Shown here: positions 59,725 through 64,000 of the stretch, piece by piece
Layout: every line of letters starts with the position of its first letter
How positions within the stretch are numbered: the stretch's first letter is position 1
Assembly (NCBI GenBank): GCA_003255025.1
Contig: QANY01005492.1
Span: forward strand, 618,297-682,296
DNA from: Datisca glomerata
Taxonomy: Eukaryota > Streptophyta > Magnoliopsida > Cucurbitales > Datiscaceae
Direction: 5' to 3'
DNA length: 64,000 nucleotides
Program-made: the position numbers and the translations under genes
The notes under the pieces: generated by a model
The model's database searches: none
What the model was told of the DNA's origin: nothing
Seen by the model: only the letters and a program-made list of their open reading frames with translations

Positions 59725-60384
59725 GGTTTTGGCAAAAGCTTTTCCTACATTTTTTTGTGGTCATCTAGCAAAAGGAAAAGCTAACCATTAGATAGGCCAA
59801 TAGTTGGTTAATTTGATAAATTTCAATAAACTTATTAGGAAAGCTTAATCATGGAGTTAACCTATCTAAGCAAAGGCTTGCAATGAGAAAAGAAAATTCT
59901 AGACATCCAAATGATCTAAGTATGTGAAAAGCTTTCAAAGAGAACTTTTATCAAACACTTGGTGGGCATTCAAGTTTGAAGCAAATGAGAGCGTTTCTTT
60001 GAATACAAAATTTTCCCATTTAAACATAATAAGCAGATTGGTAGCTGTTTTTCTCCTTCAATGGACTGAATAACTGTTGTTTTTCCCTTAAAACGTGGCT
60101 GCTTTGTCTTCAAAAAGATTGGTGTTCATTTGTCCTTCAAGGGACAAGAAGATATGAAGAGAAATGGGTATTTTGTTTTCTTCAAATGAAAGTGGCGGCC
60201 ATTTCTTCTTAAAAAGAGGTTGGAATGATTTTTGTTTTCTTCAAAATGTGGTTGTTTTTCGGTGTTTGTTTGTTCTTTCTTCAAAAGGCAAGAGAAGGAT
60301 TGAGAAATTTTATCTTTAAAAACGAAATTTTATTACTTTACATTTATATTATTCTACTAAAATCTAAATACAAAAAATATAAAT
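59725..60384. other. Spacer between two PMD-type genes, no gene seen
   Basis: AT-rich DNA with several GTTTTTCTTCAA-like repeats of a TTCTTCAAA motif. It would hold the promoter of the PMD gene starting at 59724. Confidence 0.35.
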
Positions 60385-61150
60385 CAATCACGTTCCACAC
60401 GGTGATCGTTTTCTCATTCTTCTTGGACGTCTTTCATATGTTTGTAGTTGAGTTGCTTGTGATGATGGACCTTCCTCCATAATAGTTGTTGCTACACTTT
60501 CTTCCTCTACAATAAGCAGCGAGTCTTCTTTCACAATATGTGAGTCTTCTTCATCCACAATAAGAGCATCTTCCACAATAGGCGAGTTTCGGGCACGTCT
60601 TCTACCTCCTCCTCCAGGAGCACTAGCTCGTCCTCCTCTACGCAGTTGAGTTTGATGAAATGGTTCTGAAGTAGAATCAAGTTGAGTCACCGACTCACCT
60701 CCAAATGTATAAAAGACCGACGACGTGTATGGCTCTTGCTGAGACATAAATGGTTCGTCTCGAGGCATGTGTGATTTTTGTTGACTTCTTTGAGATGAGT
60801 TGTGCACTCCATTCCTTCAGGATAAATGAGCTTGATAAGCCGCATTCGCTTGTCTTATTGCATGTGCGGCTGTCTCACACACATTACGGATTCGAGGTAT
60901 TATCCAAGACGGTTCAGTATCAAGTGTCAAATTGTTAATATCGTCCAAACTCTTCGTCTGTATAGATAAAAAGACATTATATAAGTTACTTATTAAATGA
61001 CCATATAAGCCTCATTAATTACATAAATTAATAAAAAAAAACTACCATTAAATCATACGCTCCCTATTGAGTTATGTATCGCTGTGTGATTCTATGATAC
61101 CATAACATGTATGACTGTTATATCCATATTCATCCACATGCCCCTCAGCA
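60385..61150 (-). pseudogene. C-terminal part of a MAIN-like/PMD gene
   Basis: On the minus strand SYMLWYHRITQRYI (61075-61115) resembles the segment that follows the mobile domain in MAIN-like proteins. A donor-like ATG|GTAGTT near 61045 and an acceptor CTATACAG near 60959 suggest an intron. The next block reads SLDDINNLTLD and NVCETAAHAIRQANAAYQ. After one TGA it continues as a serine/glutamine-rich and then acidic tail ending RRPRRMRKRSPCGT at 60388, a basic CGT end known from this family. Stops after YITQ and HLS make it a pseudogene unless the splice sites differ. The mobile domain itself is not seen upstream. Confidence 0.5.
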
Positions 61151-61261
61151 ATGTATTTCCTACACTCACAATGGACGACGAGGAAGGAAGGCGTTCGCGG
61201 GCTGAGGCGTTCTTTCTTCGTGGGTTGTGATAAGCTTGTGCTTTCGATCGCGGGTATTAAA

Positions 61262-61395
61262 AAGGAAAATATGGAAGGTGTCTTTTGCAAAGACGCCTTC
61301 GACAATTAGTGAAGGCATCTTTTGTAAAATGCTTTTTACATGTCTGATATTTGGGGCATGCCACCACGAAGGCGTCTTTGCAAAAGACACATTCA
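61262..61395. repeat. Palindromic GGCGTCTTTGCAAAAGAC repeats
   Basis: Three related units occur at about 61273-61300, 61313-61330 and 61366-61390. They are built on AAGGCGTCTTTGCAAAAGAC or its complement, with 9-bp arms GGCGTCTTT/AAAGACGCC around a short centre. A fourth, mutated unit is at about 24730-24750. They lie upstream of the MAIN-like fragment on its strand. Confidence 0.8.
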
Positions 61396-61493
61396 TCCTA
61401 GGTGTCCTAAACTACCTTATTTTTTGAATTAGTTTTAAAAATATCGTATTTTAATTATTTTTTTCTAAAATTACTGTAGGATACTCAAAAATC

Positions 61494-61909
61494 CAGGATT
61501 ATCTTGCCTTAGGCTTAGGAAAGTTCATTTTTCCTGGGCCTCTGAAGGATTATCTTGGCTTAAGCCCAGGAAAGTTCATCTTACCTGGTCTAGGAAGGAT
61601 TATCTTGCCTTAGATCTAGGAAAGATCATTTCCTTAGGCCTAGGACGGATTATCTTGCCTTACATCTAGGAAAGTTCATTTTTCCTAGGGCCAAGAGGGA
61701 TTATCCTGTCTTAGGCCTATGAAAGTTTATTTTCTCTAGGCCTAGGAAGGATTATCTTGCCTTAGGCCTAAGAAAGTTTATTTTCCCTAGGCCTAGGAGG
61801 GATTATCTTGCCTTAAGCTTAGGAAACTTTATTTTCTCTAGGCCTAGGAATGATTATCTTGCCTTATGTATTGGAAAGTTCATTTTCCCTAGGCTTAAGA
61901 ATGTTCATA
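61494..61909. repeat. 51-bp minisatellite, about 8 copies
   Basis: Units begin GGATTATCTTGCCTTAGGCC, continue TAGGAAAGTTCATTTTCCCT and end AGGCCTAGGA. The AGGCCTAGG parts are near-palindromic. Divergence between units is modest. Confidence 0.95.
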
Positions 61910-64000
61910 TTTTTTGTCGTTAGTCATAATTTTAGGTTCTTCTGAGACCAATGATTTTTTTATTCTCATAAGAATTCATAATTAATTATCACCACGAGAT
62001 CGAGAGTCATAGTCTTAGCTCTTCGTTTTGATAGGACCTTAGACATGAGTCCTAGTACTTTTGTTTATATAAGTTTGAATGAAAAGATAAAAATATGAAT
62101 TTATTTAGAGGCCATTGTTTGCAAAAGAAACTACATGTTCTATTATTATCGGCTAGTAGGCCAATCTCAATAGAACACGTGGGGCAATGTTTGATCCACA
62201 ATTTTACACTTTGCCCGTGTTGTCTAAAAAATGTAATTTTGCAGGCTTAAGATTAAAGCCTAAGCCATTGGGCCTTTAATGTTTGTTCAAGAAGATAGAA
62301 CATCCAGAGTCAAGTTCAACATATGATCCTAAGAGTAAGGATCAAGGATTAAGTCTAACTCATCTAGTCTAGATAATTTCCTCATTGGCATACCTAGGAG
62401 GTCTAGATCATCTCGACAATCTTCATGAAGTCATACAGAACACAAGAACTAAAGGCCTAGGGCACCCAAACCAATCGACACGGGATCAAGTCTCTCAGCC
62501 TAAGACCCAAACCAGTCAATGCGAGGTCAGGCTTGAGTTTTAAGATGACATAGTCATTTTTATACTCGGTGCAATTTAAGCATATGCTCAAAAGTTTATT
62601 TATTTCTGTGAGATGCGGAGTTACCATGCAAAATAATCATGAAGAATATTTCTCATCATCTCAAGAAAATCTATTTCAAATAGGAAGTGTACCTGATTCA
62701 TCTACATTCTAGGAGATTTGAAATTCAAGATAAAGATAACATGAGAATTAGTTTATCATCTCTAAGACTCATTTTCGAACAGAAGTAGACCCGATTCATC
62801 TTTATCATATATGGTTTCAAATTTCAAAATTACAGATATCATGGGAGTAAGCAAATCTTCACCAAATTCTCTAAAGGTCGAGCCTCCCACGCCTATACAA
62901 GTACCCAAGCCAAAGAAGAGATCATCTGAATACACACACAACACAACGATTCTAGCTTTTAATTTTCTCAATTTCAGTTTCTTAGCTTTTGAACTCTTAG
63001 AAATTGTTCTTCAATTTTAGTTAATTTTATGCTTTCTTGCAAATTGTTCCCTTTTTAATTTATTCAATCAAGCTTGTTTTCTCTGTTTCAATTTTAATAA
63101 GATTTTAGTAGTAGTAGAAGACATTTTCTCGGAAGCTTTGTTTCCTACTTTCTAACATCACTCAAGAAGAAGTCAGATCACGAGGTAATCATTTTATTCA
63201 GTGAACTTGGGCCGAATCGGCACGCTGAGGCACTAATCAACATGGACGTAGATCTTGCTCTAGGCCTAATCACGAGGCTAGGTATCTCGGTTCGGCCCAA
63301 CGAGCTGAGACACGATTTTCGCCAAAACAGTGAGTAAAGAGAATAATTCAAAGTAATATTTTCTTTTAAACAAATAGTAAATCAATCTAAAAAAAAATAT
63401 GAAATTAATCCAAGTAAAAATTCTAGCAGGCAAAAAAAAGGCGAAAAAGAACAGTCTTTGAACCTTCCCCATCCTGTTGTTTTGTCTGAAAGCAAACTAA
63501 AAATATTGAGACGCACTCGGTCTTTATCTATTGTGAATATAGAATAGTTATAAGTGAACTAGTGAAATATATAGATAATTGTTACATTAGCTCAATTAGG
63601 AATTTCAAATTGATCGAAATCAACTTTCAAATATATCAAACGCCTGAAAGCACATACCAAGTAAATAAGGTCAACATTAATTTCAATTTCATATCCTGGT
63701 TTGAATTGGTGATATCGTTGCAGTTAATATCATCTGAAAGTACATGCACTTACCAGTTAAAAACGTGAACATGCCTTAGTACATAGTCCAGTTGTCCTAT
63801 TTTATGATTCTACTGGCGCATCATCACTTGCTCCAATTTCTTTTTTCAAAAATTATGCAAATACTATAGGTAATTGAATTAGTTATTTAATACGTCATTG
63901 CAAGTTTGCAATCATGAAAATGAAATTTCTCTGGGTAAATACTCAAGAATCAAATAGATGGGCTATACCTAACTCAATTAAACAGGTCAATATAGTAAGA
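61910..64000. other. Right end of window, no gene seen; possible LTR
   Basis: No coding region is supported. The order of a minisatellite, a long non-coding stretch, and a segment with TTCTTAGCTTTTGAACTC and a closing GGCCCAACGAGCTGAGACAC block (to about 63320) resembles the 3' end of a Ty3/gypsy element. I did not find a polypurine tract, primer-binding site or second LTR. Confidence 0.3.

Noticed and set aside
60225..60482. 85-codon plus-strand frame
   Set aside because: It is antisense to the MAIN-like tail for part of its length and T-rich for the rest. No domain.

Overview
This window looks like nuclear DNA of a eudicot plant. It is AT-rich and dominated by plant LTR retrotransposons of both superfamilies. 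It also holds an L1-type LINE, MITE-like elements, a decayed plastid insertion and several minisatellites. The only host genes I recognise belong to plant families: ankyrin/PGG-domain genes and plant mobile domain (PMD/MAIN-like) genes. I could not identify the species.

Layout. 1-1.96 kb is a copia LTR lying against a nuclear plastid insert (about 1.96-2.91 kb) with decayed trnR-ACG and 5S rRNA. 5.2-8.9 kb holds two nested minus-strand copia elements. 9.1-13.4 kb is a broken plus-strand ankyrin/PGG gene whose two ends are separated by four different minisatellites. 14.0-15.5 kb is a diverged tandem duplication with a Harbinger-like MITE in one copy. 16.3-20.3 kb is the best host gene: a three-exon, minus-strand ankyrin/PGG gene with an open 570-codon frame. 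Its first intron carries a copia fragment and a small MITE-like element and seems to have lost an exon. 20.9-22.6 kb has 40-bp and 42-bp minisatellites, the first split by a hAT-like insertion with an 8-bp target duplication. 23.5-24.7 kb is an LTR fragment. 25.1-30.6 kb is the 3' part of a Ty3/gypsy Tat/Ogre-type element with a tandem-repeat 3' untranslated region and its 3' LTR. 30.6-39.3 kb is a decayed copia element with both LTRs. 39.3-41.0 kb is a LINE ORF1 fragment, 41.0-41.7 kb a long-TIR element, 42.6-44.2 kb a second Ty3/gypsy pol fragment. 44.2-49.5 kb is a head-to-tail series of related LTRs, one with an assembly gap. 51.7-58.3 kb is an internally deleted Ty3/gypsy element with a 5-bp target duplication, apparently inserted in a PMD gene (about 59.7 to 51 kb, minus). 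60.4-61.2 kb is the C-terminal part of another MAIN-like gene, next to short palindromic repeats, and 61.5-61.9 kb is a 51-bp minisatellite.

How it fits together. The two ankyrin/PGG genes are convergent paralogues, one broken and one largely intact. Proteins of this family are usually membrane-anchored and linked to defence or stress signalling. Nearly everything else is layered transposon insertion and decay, so the main interest is in nested insertion order, tandem-repeat expansion inside elements, and the state of the surviving ankyrin gene. All homology statements come from reading translations by eye, with no database search.
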